Shown: positions 25,614-34,465 of the stretch, piece after piece
Layout of the letters: the number at the start of each line of letters is the position of its first letter
How positions within the stretch are numbered: position 1 is the stretch's first letter
NCBI RefSeq assembly: GCF_000379025.1
Contig: NZ_KB900621.1
Location: 96,336-160,335, forward strand
Length of the DNA stretch: 64,000 nt
Origin: Orenia marismortui DSM 5156
GTDB lineage: Bacteria; Bacillota; Halanaerobiia; Halobacteroidales; Halobacteroidaceae
Direction of reading: 5' to 3'
Made by a program: the position numbers and the translations under genes
The notes under the pieces: model-generated
The model's database searches: none
Told to the model about the DNA's origin: nothing
The model's input: only the letters and a program-made list of their open reading frames with translations

Positions 25614-27311
25614 TTAAAGCTTATTATTCAATTTGCAAGATTTAGCTAATTGATTAGCTGCTCTCATTCCACTTTTTAAAGCACCTTGCATCCAGGCATG
25701 AGTAGCAGAGGTATGTTCACCTGCAAAAAATACCCTGTTATTATACTCTGGTCTAATAATAGTGGAAGAATAGATTCTTTTTTGTTCTGGTTGAAAGTAA
25801 GCAAAAGCTCCATAGAATTCCGATTGCTCATTCCAATTTACACTTTTATAGTCTTTTACTATATTATCTAAATATCCTCTAGGTAGACCATGTACAGATT
25901 CTACTTGTCGTTTTATTTCTTCAATACGTCTAGGCTTGATTAAATTTCCTAAGCGTACAGCATCAAGTGTGAAGTTATAAGAGGCTAATAAGACTCCAGC
26001 TTCTTTGGGAGAGCATTTATTATTATATATACATCGTGCATGGTCAGAAGGATACCAGATACTAGTAATAGGTAGATCTGTATATGATCCTCCGCCTATA
26101 ATTCTATTATTTTCCCCACCTTCTTCCCAAAAACGATTCTTGCAAAGAAGGACAGTTTTTTGAGAATTAGAATAGCCTAAATCTCTAATAGCTACCATCT
26201 TCATAGTACTAAATAATGGATCTACAGTAATAAGTCGTAGACTAGAAAATGGGATGGCACAAATAACATAATCAAAGCTTTCGATTATATTTGAGGATAG
26301 GTTGTTATTGTATTTTAAAATAACTTGATTTTTTTCTGGGTTTTGAGATATTTCAGTAATGAGATGGTCACTCTTCCAAGTTATCTTTCCTAGTCTATTA
26401 GTAGGAATATTATCATACTGTGTTGGAGTATTAGAAGTGAGTGATTTATAAAATGAGATAGGAAGTTTAGCTAAACCACCTATAATTTCATATAAAAAAC
26501 TATAGGCTACTGTGTATTCTTCTTGCAAAACCTCTGAATAACTATAATAAAAGAAGTCTTCTACAAAAGGGCTGACACTACCAAGCATTGAGATGGCTCC
26601 TTGGCTCAAATTCATCTTTTCTAGAACTTGACGTTCATTAAAGGAAGTCCAATATTTAATTAGAAGGTGATAATGTTTTTTGATTTCTAAGATCTCTCTT
26701 CTTATTCTAGGTGGGATTCTAGATAAAGGTGTTGTTAAACCATAGCTTAATAGCTTCTGCCATGGAGTTCTCCTTTCCCACCCTCGTAGTTTAAACATAG
26801 GATAGATTTTTTTCATTACATTTTTTCCTAAAGGATCATTTCTTACCCTAACATCTCCTACATAAATAAAAGCATTCTCATTATTTTGAATAAAAGGACG
26901 AGTATTTAGGTTAAACAAATTAATATAATGCCAGGTAGCTTCATGGCTGATTGGGATTCTCATAGGACCTAATTCTCCATACAGTCCTTTACTCTTATTA
27001 AAATAATAGGTATAAACTCTTCCACCTACACGGTCTTTTAAAGCGTCAAATATTGTAATGTCAAATCCCAATTTTCTAAGCTCAAAAGCTGCTGATAAGC
27101 CTGCTAAGCCTCCTCCGATAATTCCAACCTTTATTCCTTTAAACGCTCCTGGGGAAGCAAGCTTTGTTATGTCTGGTGGAGGGCTTAATAGATCAATAAT
27201 ATTCTTATAATCCTCAAGTCTATTTACATCAAGTAAGGCTTGTTTAAATAGCTGATGCCTTTGGTAAGTAGTTGGATTATTTGGAGGTAAAAAGAACCTT
27301 TGATCTGACAT
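25614..27311 (-). CDS. Flavin-dependent amine oxidase family protein
   Basis: FAD enzyme (~565 aa) of the monoamine/L-amino-acid oxidase family. The dinucleotide-binding motif GIIGGGLAGLSAAFELRKLG is at about residues 65-85, followed by DRVGGRVYTY, and the C-terminal FAD motif FFAGEHTSATHAWMQGAL is near residue 540. There is no signal peptide. The ATG at 27311 is preferred to a GTG within the SD AGAGGTG. It lies between germination genes on the opposite strand. An enzyme that usually needs oxygen as acceptor is unexpected in a presumed strict anaerobe; another acceptor is possible. Substrate unknown. Confidence 0.8.
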   Translation of the reverse strand: MSDQRFFLPPNNPTTYQRHQLFKQALLDVNRLEDYKNIIDLLSPPPDITKLASPGAFKGIKVGIIGGGLAGLSAAFELRKLGFDITIFDALKDRVGGRVYTYYFNKSKGLYGELGPMRIPISHEATWHYINLFNLNTRPFIQNNENAFIYVGDVRVRNDPLGKNVMKKIYPMFKLRGWERRTPWQKLLSYGLTTPLSRIPPRIRREILEIKKHYHLLIKYWTSFNERQVLEKMNLSQGAISMLGSVSPFVEDFFYYSYSEVLQEEYTVAYSFLYEIIGGLAKLPISFYKSLTSNTPTQYDNIPTNRLGKITWKSDHLITEISQNPEKNQVILKYNNNLSSNIIESFDYVICAIPFSSLRLITVDPLFSTMKMVAIRDLGYSNSQKTVLLCKNRFWEEGGENNRIIGGGSYTDLPITSIWYPSDHARCIYNNKCSPKEAGVLLASYNFTLDAVRLGNLIKPRRIEEIKRQVESVHGLPRGYLDNIVKDYKSVNWNEQSEFYGAFAYFQPEQKRIYSSTIIRPEYNNRVFFAGEHTSATHAWMQGALKSGMRAANQLAKSCKLNNKL

Positions 27312-27524
27312 ATAAGATAACACCTCTTTAGGATGGACTAGATAATATTATGAGTAATTTCTTAGATTTATGCAGTTCTTTATTAAGAAAAATGATTTAA
27401 ATCTTTGATTATTTTCTTTTAAAGAGTTATTATAATAATATGGAATATTTAAGCTTGAAGCATAATTCTACTTTGATTTGAGTTTCATTATAAACTGAGT
27501 AAATAAAAGAGAGGAGGAATAAAT

Positions 27525-28445
27525 ATGACAGTCGCTATAAAAATTGAAAATGTAAGTAAAAATTACGGTAATCTAAAAGCTTTAAATGATGTGAATTTGA
27601 CTATTAATAAAGGTGAATTTTTTGGCTTGCTAGGACCTAATGGTGCTGGAAAGAGTACCTTAATTGGGATTTTAGGTGGTTTAGTCAATAAAGATATCGG
27701 TAGGGTTAGTGTATTAGGAAAAGATATTATCTCTAATTATAGAGAAAGTAAAAAATCCTTTGGGATTGTTCCTCAAGAGGTTAGCTTTGATCCATACTTT
27801 AATGTAAGAGAGACTCTAGAGCTTCAATCAGGTTACTTTGGTATTAAGGACAATGATGAGAAGATAAATGAACTTTTAGAGGCTTTAGATTTAGATGACA
27901 AAGCAGAGCAAGGTCCTCGGCAATTATCTGGAGGGATGAAGAGAAGACTATTGATTGCTAAAGCATTAGTTCATGACCCTGAGATTATAGTATTGGATGA
28001 ACCAACAGCTGGGGTAGATGTTGAGCTTAGAAATAGCCTGTGGGATTATGTTATAAAATTAAATAAACAAGGAAAAACAATAATCTTGACTACTCACTAT
28101 TTAGAGGAAGCTGAGACCTTATGTGACCGAATTGCAATTATGAATAAAGGTGAGATAGTTAAGATTGATACCAAGGAAAATCTAATTAATTCTATTGATA
28201 AGAAATTAGTTAAAGTTCAGTTTTCTGACTCAGTTGAGGACTTATCAGATCAATTAGAAGGTAGAAATTATAATATTGATGAAGAGAATAATGAGATAGA
28301 GGTTGAAGTAAGTAAGCAGGATTTAGATGAACTGCTTAAATTTATTAATGGATTAGACTTACATATTACTGATATGAATATTGAAAGTGCCAAATTAGAG
28401 GATGTCTTTATTAAATTGACTAACTTGGGAGGTGGTGAGAATTAA
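27525..28445 (+). CDS. ABC transporter ATP-binding protein (YadG-like)
   Basis: 306-residue ATPase of an ABC-2 type exporter. Walker A GPNGAGKST is at about residues 37-45, the signature LSGGMKRRL near 138, Walker B IIVLDEPT near 158, and the switch His in TTHYLEE. A C-terminal ~80-residue extension is typical of the CcmA/YadG group. It overlaps the start of the permease gene, so the two subunits are translated together. Substrate unknown; drugs, lipids or polysaccharides are handled by relatives. SD GAGGAGG. Confidence 0.88.
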   Translation: MTVAIKIENVSKNYGNLKALNDVNLTINKGEFFGLLGPNGAGKSTLIGILGGLVNKDIGRVSVLGKDIISNYRESKKSFGIVPQEVSFDPYFNVRETLELQSGYFGIKDNDEKINELLEALDLDDKAEQGPRQLSGGMKRRLLIAKALVHDPEIIVLDEPTAGVDVELRNSLWDYVIKLNKQGKTIILTTHYLEEAETLCDRIAIMNKGEIVKIDTKENLINSIDKKLVKVQFSDSVEDLSDQLEGRNYNIDEENNEIEVEVSKQDLDELLKFINGLDLHITDMNIESAKLEDVFIKLTNLGGGEN

Positions 28446-29202
28446 TAATATTACTTTTAATAGTTTAGTTAAAAGAGAAGTTTCTAGATTTTCTAAGGTA
28501 GCGATTCAAACTATCTTTTCTCCATTGATTTCTACAGGATTATATCTGATTATCTTCTCATATTCATTTAAGAGTAGAGAAGTTTTGGGATACGAAATTC
28601 CTTATATTAATTTTATTGTACCGGGATTAATTATGATGAGTTTAATTCAGAACTCTTTTTCTAATACATCATCTTCTTTAATAGGTGCTAAATATAATGG
28701 AAATATAGTCGACTTTTTATTGGCTCCTTTTTCTTATATTGAGCTTACTCTTGGATTTATGATTGGTGGAATTGTGAGAGGTATGCTAGTAGGTACTGTA
28801 ATATATTTAGTATCTATATTCTTTTATGGAGGAGAAATTGTCCATCCAATACTAGCTATTCTGTTTGCCTTTTTTATTTCTGCAATCTTCTCTTTATTTG
28901 GGATTATAGCAGGTTTATGGGCTGAAAAGTTCGATCATGTTTCCATCTTTTCTAATTTTTTCATTACACCATTGACTTTTTTAAGTGGTGTATTCTATTC
29001 TGTTAAAGGTTTACCGGGGATTTGGAGTAAGGTATCTCTATTTAATCCAGTCTTCTATATGGTAGATGCTACAAGATATAGTTTTATTGGTAAGTCAGAT
29101 GTAGCTCCTATAGTTTCTGGAACTATAATACTTGGGTTATTTGTTGGATTAATGATTCTTGTAACCTATTTATTTAAAATTGGTTATAAGATTAAGAGTT
29201 AG
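28432..29202 (+). CDS. ABC-2 type transporter permease (YadH-like)
   Basis: About 256-residue permease with six membrane helices, partner of the ATPase upstream. Segments such as FIVPGLIMMSLIQNSF and TFLSGVFYSVKGLPG are typical of the ABC2_membrane family. The coding region overlaps the ATPase gene. The listed GTG start is inside the SD GGGAGGTGG; the codon 8 nt after the SD core is ATT at 28441, which is the likelier start if near-cognate codons are used. Confidence 0.86.
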   Translation: MVRINNITFNSLVKREVSRFSKVAIQTIFSPLISTGLYLIIFSYSFKSREVLGYEIPYINFIVPGLIMMSLIQNSFSNTSSSLIGAKYNGNIVDFLLAPFSYIELTLGFMIGGIVRGMLVGTVIYLVSIFFYGGEIVHPILAILFAFFISAIFSLFGIIAGLWAEKFDHVSIFSNFFITPLTFLSGVFYSVKGLPGIWSKVSLFNPVFYMVDATRYSFIGKSDVAPIVSGTIILGLFVGLMILVTYLFKIGYKIKS

Positions 29203-29239
29203 AGTTCTGCTATAAAAAGTAAAACCTTTATAACGGTTT

Positions 29240-29268
29240 AAGAACTTGATTTTTCAAGTTCTTTTTTT
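29240..29268 (+). terminator. Terminator after the ABC exporter
   Basis: AAGAACTTGA pairs with TCAAGTTCTT around TTTT, followed by Ts. Confidence 0.9.
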
Positions 29269-29299
29269 ATTTTAATCTATATTTATATTATAATATTAG

Positions 29300-29485
29300 T
29301 ATAGATGTCTAATCTTAGAATGAAATTTAAAGATGTCTCTATAGAAAGATAAAGCGACAGTTTCGGAGTTAGGCGTTAGGAGCTAGGACATAGAAAGATC
29401 TTACTAACTCCTATGACCTATCACCTAGCACCTAAAAGTGTCGCTTTATCACCAGTAAGCTCTACTTTAGAGTTGGATGACTATA
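29300..29485. repeat. Heptad-phased palindromic MITE-like element (copy 5)
   Basis: About 186 bp. Weak terminal inverted repeats begin TATAG. The core of ~105 bp is the same as in the copy at 32926, except that it lacks one 7-bp unit, and differs at only a few bases from the copy at 17845. It occupies much of the 480-bp gap between the ABC permease and the HD gene; the rest (29486-29682) shows nothing recognisable apart from an SD. Confidence 0.8.
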
Positions 29486-29682
29486 ATGGGGAATAAATAA
29501 TTAAAGTTAAATATTACAGAAGAGTTAAAATAATAGAAAGAACAGATCAAGTTGTATTTTAGTAACTAGGTTAGCTAAGGAGTAGGTATTAGATAAATTA
29601 GTTTCTTATTATCACTTTAGATCTATTTAATACTTATAAAATCTTAGCAAGTCAACTTATGTGAGGAGAAGGAGGAAATAAG

Positions 29683-30951
29683 ATGAAAGAGAGGGTGTTT
29701 AAAGATCCAGTACATGATTTCATCTATGTCTATGACAAGGTTATTCTAGACTTAATTGATAGCAAGGAGATGCAGCGACTAAGAAGGATAAAGCAATTAG
29801 GGATTTCTTATCTTACATATCATGGGGCTGAACATAGTAGATTTTCTCATTCTTTAGGAACTTATGAGGTTATGAGAAGGATATTAGATAAATTATCTCG
29901 TAAAGGTGAGTTGCCACTATCTGAAGAAGATAAGTTATTGTGTAAAGTTACAGCATTATTACATGATTGTGGTCATGGCCCTTTTTCTCATTCTTTAGAG
30001 AGTGTTTTTGGAGGGAGTCATGAGCAATGGAGTAAAGATATTATCTTAGGAGATACTGAAATCAATCAAATATTAGCAGGAATCAGTTCAGATTTTCCTA
30101 AGAAGGTTGCTCAAGTCATAGATGCTAAATATTATAATAAATTAGTGGTTAGCCTGATTTCTAGTCAAATTGATGCTGATAGAATGGATTACTTATTAAG
30201 AGATTCTAAAGCTACTGGAGTAACCTACGGTCAATTTGATTTAGATAGAATTATTAGAGTGATGGAAATTAATGATGGATCTATCTTGTTTAGAACAGCT
30301 GGCATGCATTCTATTGAATCATATGTATTAGCCAGATATTCAATGTATTGGCAGGTATATTTCCATCCTACTACAAGAAGTGGGGAGATAATTTTAAAGA
30401 AAATCTTTAAGCGAGCTAGAATTTTATGCCAACAAGGTTTTGATTTTTATCTTCCACTATGCTTAAGAAATATTTTAACTGATAATTCAAGAGTAGAAGA
30501 TTATTTAAAATTAGATGATGCATTTATGTTTACGGTATTTCAATATTGGAGTCAGAGTTCTGATGATATTTTAGCAGATTTAAGTTCTCGAATATTAAAT
30601 AGAAGACTTTTTAAGAGAATTGAGTGTGGTATCACAGATGAAATCTATGAAGAGTTAGTCACTTTCTTTAATAAGCTAGGAATTAATCCAGATTATTATT
30701 TGGTATTAGATCATCCATCTCATATCTCTTATGATTATTATCAACCAGAAGATGAACATAGCAAAAATCCTATCTATTTAGAAGATAAGCAAGGAGAAAT
30801 TAATGAGTTATCACAATTATCAGATCCAGTCAGAGCTATTGCAGGAAAGAAGCAAGTGATGTATAATCTTTATTATCCTAGAGATATGATATTGTCAGGT
30901 CAAGGAGAGATATATGACAAAATCAAAAATTTATTATCTATTTCTAAATAA
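29683..30951 (+). CDS. HD-domain phosphohydrolase (YwfO/SAMHD1-like)
   Basis: 422-residue HD-superfamily metal-dependent phosphohydrolase related to dGTP triphosphohydrolases. The metal-site motifs appear in order: HSRFSHSLG (~residue 52), LLHDCGHGPFSH (~residue 92) and DRMDYLLRD (~residue 167). The N-terminus (KDPVHDFIYV) is typical of the YwfO group, some members of which hydrolyse dNTPs. It follows an AGGAGG SD and is monocistronic or leads into the small membrane gene downstream. Substrate inferred. Confidence 0.85.
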   Translation: MKERVFKDPVHDFIYVYDKVILDLIDSKEMQRLRRIKQLGISYLTYHGAEHSRFSHSLGTYEVMRRILDKLSRKGELPLSEEDKLLCKVTALLHDCGHGPFSHSLESVFGGSHEQWSKDIILGDTEINQILAGISSDFPKKVAQVIDAKYYNKLVVSLISSQIDADRMDYLLRDSKATGVTYGQFDLDRIIRVMEINDGSILFRTAGMHSIESYVLARYSMYWQVYFHPTTRSGEIILKKIFKRARILCQQGFDFYLPLCLRNILTDNSRVEDYLKLDDAFMFTVFQYWSQSSDDILADLSSRILNRRLFKRIECGITDEIYEELVTFFNKLGINPDYYLVLDHPSHISYDYYQPEDEHSKNPIYLEDKQGEINELSQLSDPVRAIAGKKQVMYNLYYPRDMILSGQGEIYDKIKNLLSISK

Positions 30952-31030
30952 TTAGATTTTGAGTATTATTTTATTATCATATATTTAGGAGTTCGAATAT
31001 ACTAAGAAGAGTAAAGAAGGGGGAAGAAAA

Positions 31031-31357
31031 ATGTTTACATCAGAGCAGAAAATCTTAGCTACTATTGCTCATCTGGGAATTTTATTTGGTGCTCCAATTT
31101 TAGCTCCGTTATTAATATTTCTATTAAGTGAAGATAGCTTTGTTAAGTTACAAGCTAAAGAGGCTTTGGTATTTCAAGGGGCGATGGTGATTTTATCAGT
31201 TATTAGTATCCCTTTAATGTTTATCTTAATAGGCTTTGTGCTTTTATCTGTTGTAGGTGCTTTATCGGTTATTGCTGCTATTGTAGCTACTGTTAAAGTA
31301 TGGAATGATAAAGACTTCTCTTATCCTATTACTGGCTCTTGGACTAGAAATTTATAA
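31031..31357 (+). CDS. DUF4870 small membrane protein
   Basis: 108 residues with three to four predicted membrane helices. LATIAHLGILFGAPILAPLLIF and the following QAKEALVFQ pattern fit DUF4870 (Tic20-like) proteins, of unknown function. The start has AAGGGGGAAG upstream. It lies 79 bp after the HD gene and 95 bp before the cold-shock gene on the same strand. Confidence 0.78.
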   Translation: MFTSEQKILATIAHLGILFGAPILAPLLIFLLSEDSFVKLQAKEALVFQGAMVILSVISIPLMFILIGFVLLSVVGALSVIAAIVATVKVWNDKDFSYPITGSWTRNL

Positions 31358-31452
31358 TCTTAGCTAATTTGACAACTCCCTACTAGAATGTTATGATAGT
31401 TAAAGAATTAAATGCTAAACAGAATAAAAAGTTGTTTCTTGGAGGGATAAAT

Positions 31453-31767
31453 ATGTTAAATTTAGGAGAAGCATTAGCAAATGCTGGTGTTGTTGATGCG
31501 GATAAGGTAAAAGAAGTTAATAAAGAGTCTAGGGCAAAAGCAGAAGATCAAAATCTAAATTTAGATTTTGAAGAGGGTAAAGTAAAATGGTTCAATGATG
31601 AAAAAGGTTTTGGATTTATCGAGAGAGAAGAAGGAGACGATGTTTTCGTTCATTTCTCTGCTATTAAAGGAGATGGATTCAAAAAACTTGAAGAGGGCCA
31701 AGAAGTTCAATTTACTCTTGAAAAGACAGATAAAGGACTACAAGCTCAAAATGTAGTTAAATTATAG
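31453..31767 (+). CDS. Cold-shock-domain protein with N-terminal extension
   Basis: 104-residue RNA/DNA-binding protein. The C-terminal ~66 residues are a full cold-shock domain: [15 protein letters not shown] carries the RNP-1 motif and DVFVHFSAI the RNP-2 motif. The first ~37 residues ([19 protein letters not shown]) are an unusual extension resembling the N-terminus of DUF2058 nucleic-acid proteins. The ATG at 31453 follows GGAGGG; an upstream in-frame ATG at 31393 lacks an SD. A possible RNA chaperone. Confidence 0.83.
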   Translation: MLNLGEALANAGVVDADKVKEVNKESRAKAEDQNLNLDFEEGKVKWFNDEKGFGFIEREEGDDVFVHFSAIKGDGFKKLEEGQEVQFTLEKTDKGLQAQNVVKL

Positions 31768-31775
31768 ATTTTATT

Positions 31776-31812
31776 AAAAGAGTGCTTAGGAATTCCTAAG
31801 CACTCTTTTTTC
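31776..31812. terminator. Bidirectional terminator
   Basis: Perfect palindrome AAAAGAGTGCTTAGGAA with its complement, flanked by A and T runs. Its right arm includes the stop codon of the gene on the minus strand. Confidence 0.92.
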
Positions 31813-32884
31813 TTTTTATATAGTAAATAAATAGTATTAGAATAGGGATAGCAGCTTCAAAGATGAGCTGAATGTAATTTTCAGGGGATTTTTTAGAAAA
31901 TATCATGAATTCTACTGGAGTAAATAAATAATTAGCAATAAGAATCACAAACAAAGCAAAGAGGATTATTATAAATTTGTCTTGTTTTAATTTAAAGGTT
32001 GTTTTAAATGATAATACTGCTGCATAAAAGGAGATAGTTAATTTTATAAAGCCAGTAATAAATACAATTATGACCACTAAAGGGTCTACTCCATGTAAAT
32101 TCTCTCCTATGTTTATAATATGACTAACTACCATAATAGGTGTATTTATATTTTGAGTTAATTTTACTCCTAAAACTGATATTATAGAAATGGTTGAAAA
32201 ACTAGTTAATAGTCCAATTATAATTATTGATATGATAGATATTTTATTTATCCTCTTTTTAGAGTTAAGGTATTTTCAGTACATTAAAAAGACAACTAGA
32301 TCTCCAAAAGGAAAGGTTAAGACTTGACTAAAGGCTATTTTAACTATGGGAGTTATTCCTTGATCTAGGATAGGCTTTAGATTATTAAGATCTGTTTCTT
32401 TAGAAGAAACTATTATGATTATTCCTAAAATAGTTATTGGGATAATTAGAAAATATGCTAGAAGTTCGGTTAATCTGCCTATGGTTTCAATTCCAGATAA
32501 TGTTACATAGATTATATTTATAAAGATCAAAGTATATATTAGTAAAGTAGAATAGTTGATTAGTAAGTGTTGACTTATAAAATTACCTAAGTTAAATAAG
32601 ATCAAAAAGGATAAATACATAAAATAGATAGTATAAAGTATTCCAAAGGGTATAGCTAATAACTTGCTAAAAATTATTTCTATAATTTCTATCAAATTAT
32701 TATTAGGAAATTTATTTTGGAGACTAAGATAAACTTTAAGCAATATTAATCCCATTAACATTGCTATTAAGATTGCAATCCAAGCATCTTGTTTAGCCTC
32801 AATTCCTATGCTAAAAACCCCTGTATTTCCCATTAGGAAGATAATCATTAGAGTTAACAACTGACTATTGCTGATGTTTTTCAT
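31796..32884 (-). pseudogene. GerAB-type germination permease interrupted by one in-frame TGA
   Basis: Two ORFs on the minus strand (32884-32276 and 32134-31796) lie in the same frame and together match a whole ~362-codon GerAB protein. The only interruption is a TGA at 32278-32276, just after GDLVVFLMY. Reading through it, the frame continues (KYLNSKKR, then ISIISVLGVKL) and aligns with the intact paralogue at 42324 (VVFIMV, then ITIISVLGVKL). N-terminus NISNSQLL fits the family. This is a recent nonsense mutation, a sequencing error or, less likely, readthrough. Confidence 0.82.
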
Positions 32885-32925
32885 ATGTAAACACCTGCTT
32901 AGTTTATATATAGTATAAATAATCT

Positions 32926-33120
32926 TATATAGATAAAAAAGTCTAAAATTAAATTTAATGGTGATAAAGCGACACTTTTAGGTGCTAGGTGCTAGGTGAT
33001 AGGTCATAGGAGTTAGTAAGATCTTTCTATGTCCTAGCTCCTAACGCCTAACTCCGAAACTGTCGCTTTATCTTTCTATAAAGACATACTCAGATTTTAT
33101 TCTAGAGTTAGATAACTATA
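32926..33120. repeat. Heptad-phased palindromic MITE-like element (copy 6)
   Basis: About 195 bp, in the opposite orientation to the copies at 17845 and 29300. The core matches copy 5 except for one extra 7-bp unit (GGTGCTA repeated). The left end closely matches the inverted right end of copy 4. It fills most of the gap 32885-33258. Confidence 0.8.
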
Positions 33121-33258
33121 GTTATAGATGAGTTTGATATGATTATTTTATTATGTGTAGTCGTTACTAAACTTAAACATTAATTAGATCTTACAAATTA
33201 CTTTATTTTTGAATTGAAAGCTTATATATAGAAGAATATATATATAGGAGGCGATTAT

Positions 33259-33798
33259 ATGTCACAAACATCAATAATCACTAAAGATAAGGTAGAAAAG
33301 ATAAAAGTTGAAGAGGCAACAGGAATTGTTAAGGATATTTTATTAGATATTAAATCTAAAAAAGGAAGTGTTCCAAATTTATTTAAGACTTATGCACATA
33401 AGCCTCAAATCTTAAGAGCTACTTGGAATAAGATGTCTTCAGTTATGAAGGATGATCTATTACCTAAAAAATTAAAGAAGCTAGCCGCTTTAAGAGTATC
33501 GGTATTAAATAAATCTGAATATTGTATTAATGCCCATTATAATGGTTTAAAGCAGATAGGGTATCCATCAGAAGTATTAGATCAAGTTAAAGCAGGGGCT
33601 TATGAGTTATTAACTGAAGTTGAAGCACGAATATTAAATTTTGTTGATAAAGCTACCAATAATTATGCAGATTTAAGTAAAGATGATTTTGATAAATTAG
33701 CCTTAAAGGAAGAAGAGTTATTAGAGTTAATTGCAGTAATTGATTTATTTTCAGGTTTAAATCGTTTTACTGCTATATTAGAGATAGAAAAAGATTAA
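33259..33798 (+). CDS. Carboxymuconolactone decarboxylase / AhpD-like protein
   Basis: 179-residue all-helical protein of the CMD/AhpD superfamily, which includes peroxidase-related alkylhydroperoxidases. The usual ECxxCxxxH active-site loop is altered: the sequence reads KSEYCINAHYN, so the first Cys is Ser and only the second Cys and the His remain. A peroxidase cycle based on a disulfide in this loop is therefore doubtful. ATG follows TAGGAGG. It faces a rubrerythrin-like gene across a shared terminator, which still suggests an oxidative-stress setting. Confidence 0.78.
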   Translation: MSQTSIITKDKVEKIKVEEATGIVKDILLDIKSKKGSVPNLFKTYAHKPQILRATWNKMSSVMKDDLLPKKLKKLAALRVSVLNKSEYCINAHYNGLKQIGYPSEVLDQVKAGAYELLTEVEARILNFVDKATNNYADLSKDDFDKLALKEEELLELIAVIDLFSGLNRFTAILEIEKD

Positions 33799-33826
33799 CC
33801 TCCAGTTGGAGGTTAATCTTTTTTTA
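33791..33826. terminator. Bidirectional terminator
   Basis: AGATTAACCTCCA pairs with TGGAGGTTAATCT, followed by Ts. It separates convergent genes. Confidence 0.9.
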
Positions 33827-34309
33827 TATTTGTGATTTCAAACTTTCTAATTTAATTAAATGTCTCTTTTCTTCAATAATTAATTTTTCTAAGGCTTCAA
33901 TAGTGTTTTTATCCTCTTCAATATCAATTAATTCAGCATATAATAATAAAGAGTTCTTTTCTGCCTTAATGCCTACTTCAATAGCTTCTTGTAGATTATG
34001 AGCTATATCATCAGTTATTTTATCATCAGTAGGAAAGACTTTAGTATCTACTAAGGCTTTTAAGTAGTTATTAACTTCTTGTTCATAGAGGTAGTCTCTA
34101 GTAATACTTTTATCTTCTTCATCAAATATCTTTAATAATCGCTTAAAGTATTTGTAGTGTTCTTGTTCATCTTCTTGTAATTCTTTAAACACTTTTTTTA
34201 CTTCAGGTTCAGAATTAACTTCTACACAACGCTTATAGAAGTTTTCTCCTTCTTTTTCTACATTCATTGCTATTTTAATAATTTCTAAAGCATTAAATTG
34301 ATTAGCCAT
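33824..34309 (-). CDS. Rubrerythrin-like ferritin-family protein
   Basis: 161-residue four-helix diiron-type protein without a rubredoxin domain. Ligand motifs: NVEKEGENFY in helix 1, EDEQEHYKYF in helix 2, and IKAEKNSLLLYAEL and IEEKRHLIKLE in the second half, giving two ExxH pairs. Relatives act in peroxide removal or iron handling. The ATG at 34309 is 8 nt after GGAGG; the ORF could also begin 9 nt upstream, inside the SD. Third ferritin-like gene of the window. Confidence 0.82.
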   Translation of the reverse strand: MANQFNALEIIKIAMNVEKEGENFYKRCVEVNSEPEVKKVFKELQEDEQEHYKYFKRLLKIFDEEDKSITRDYLYEQEVNNYLKALVDTKVFPTDDKITDDIAHNLQEAIEVGIKAEKNSLLLYAELIDIEEDKNTIEALEKLIIEEKRHLIKLESLKSQI

Positions 34310-34465
34310 ATTATTCACCTCCCTTCTTATATCATACTAATTTTTGATAAGTTTATCAATTTAAGATTTCATTCAATCTTAGCTATTTTTATGTAATTAA
34401 TAGGATACTAATAGTCATTTTTAAACAAACTAAAGATATCTTTAAGTTTACAAGCAGGTGGTTAA

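Noticed and set aside
32276..32278. Selenocysteine or recoded TGA in the GerAB gene
   Set aside because: No reason for selenocysteine at this membrane position, no clear SECIS-like hairpin just downstream, and the aligned paralogue position is an ordinary residue; a nonsense mutation is simpler.
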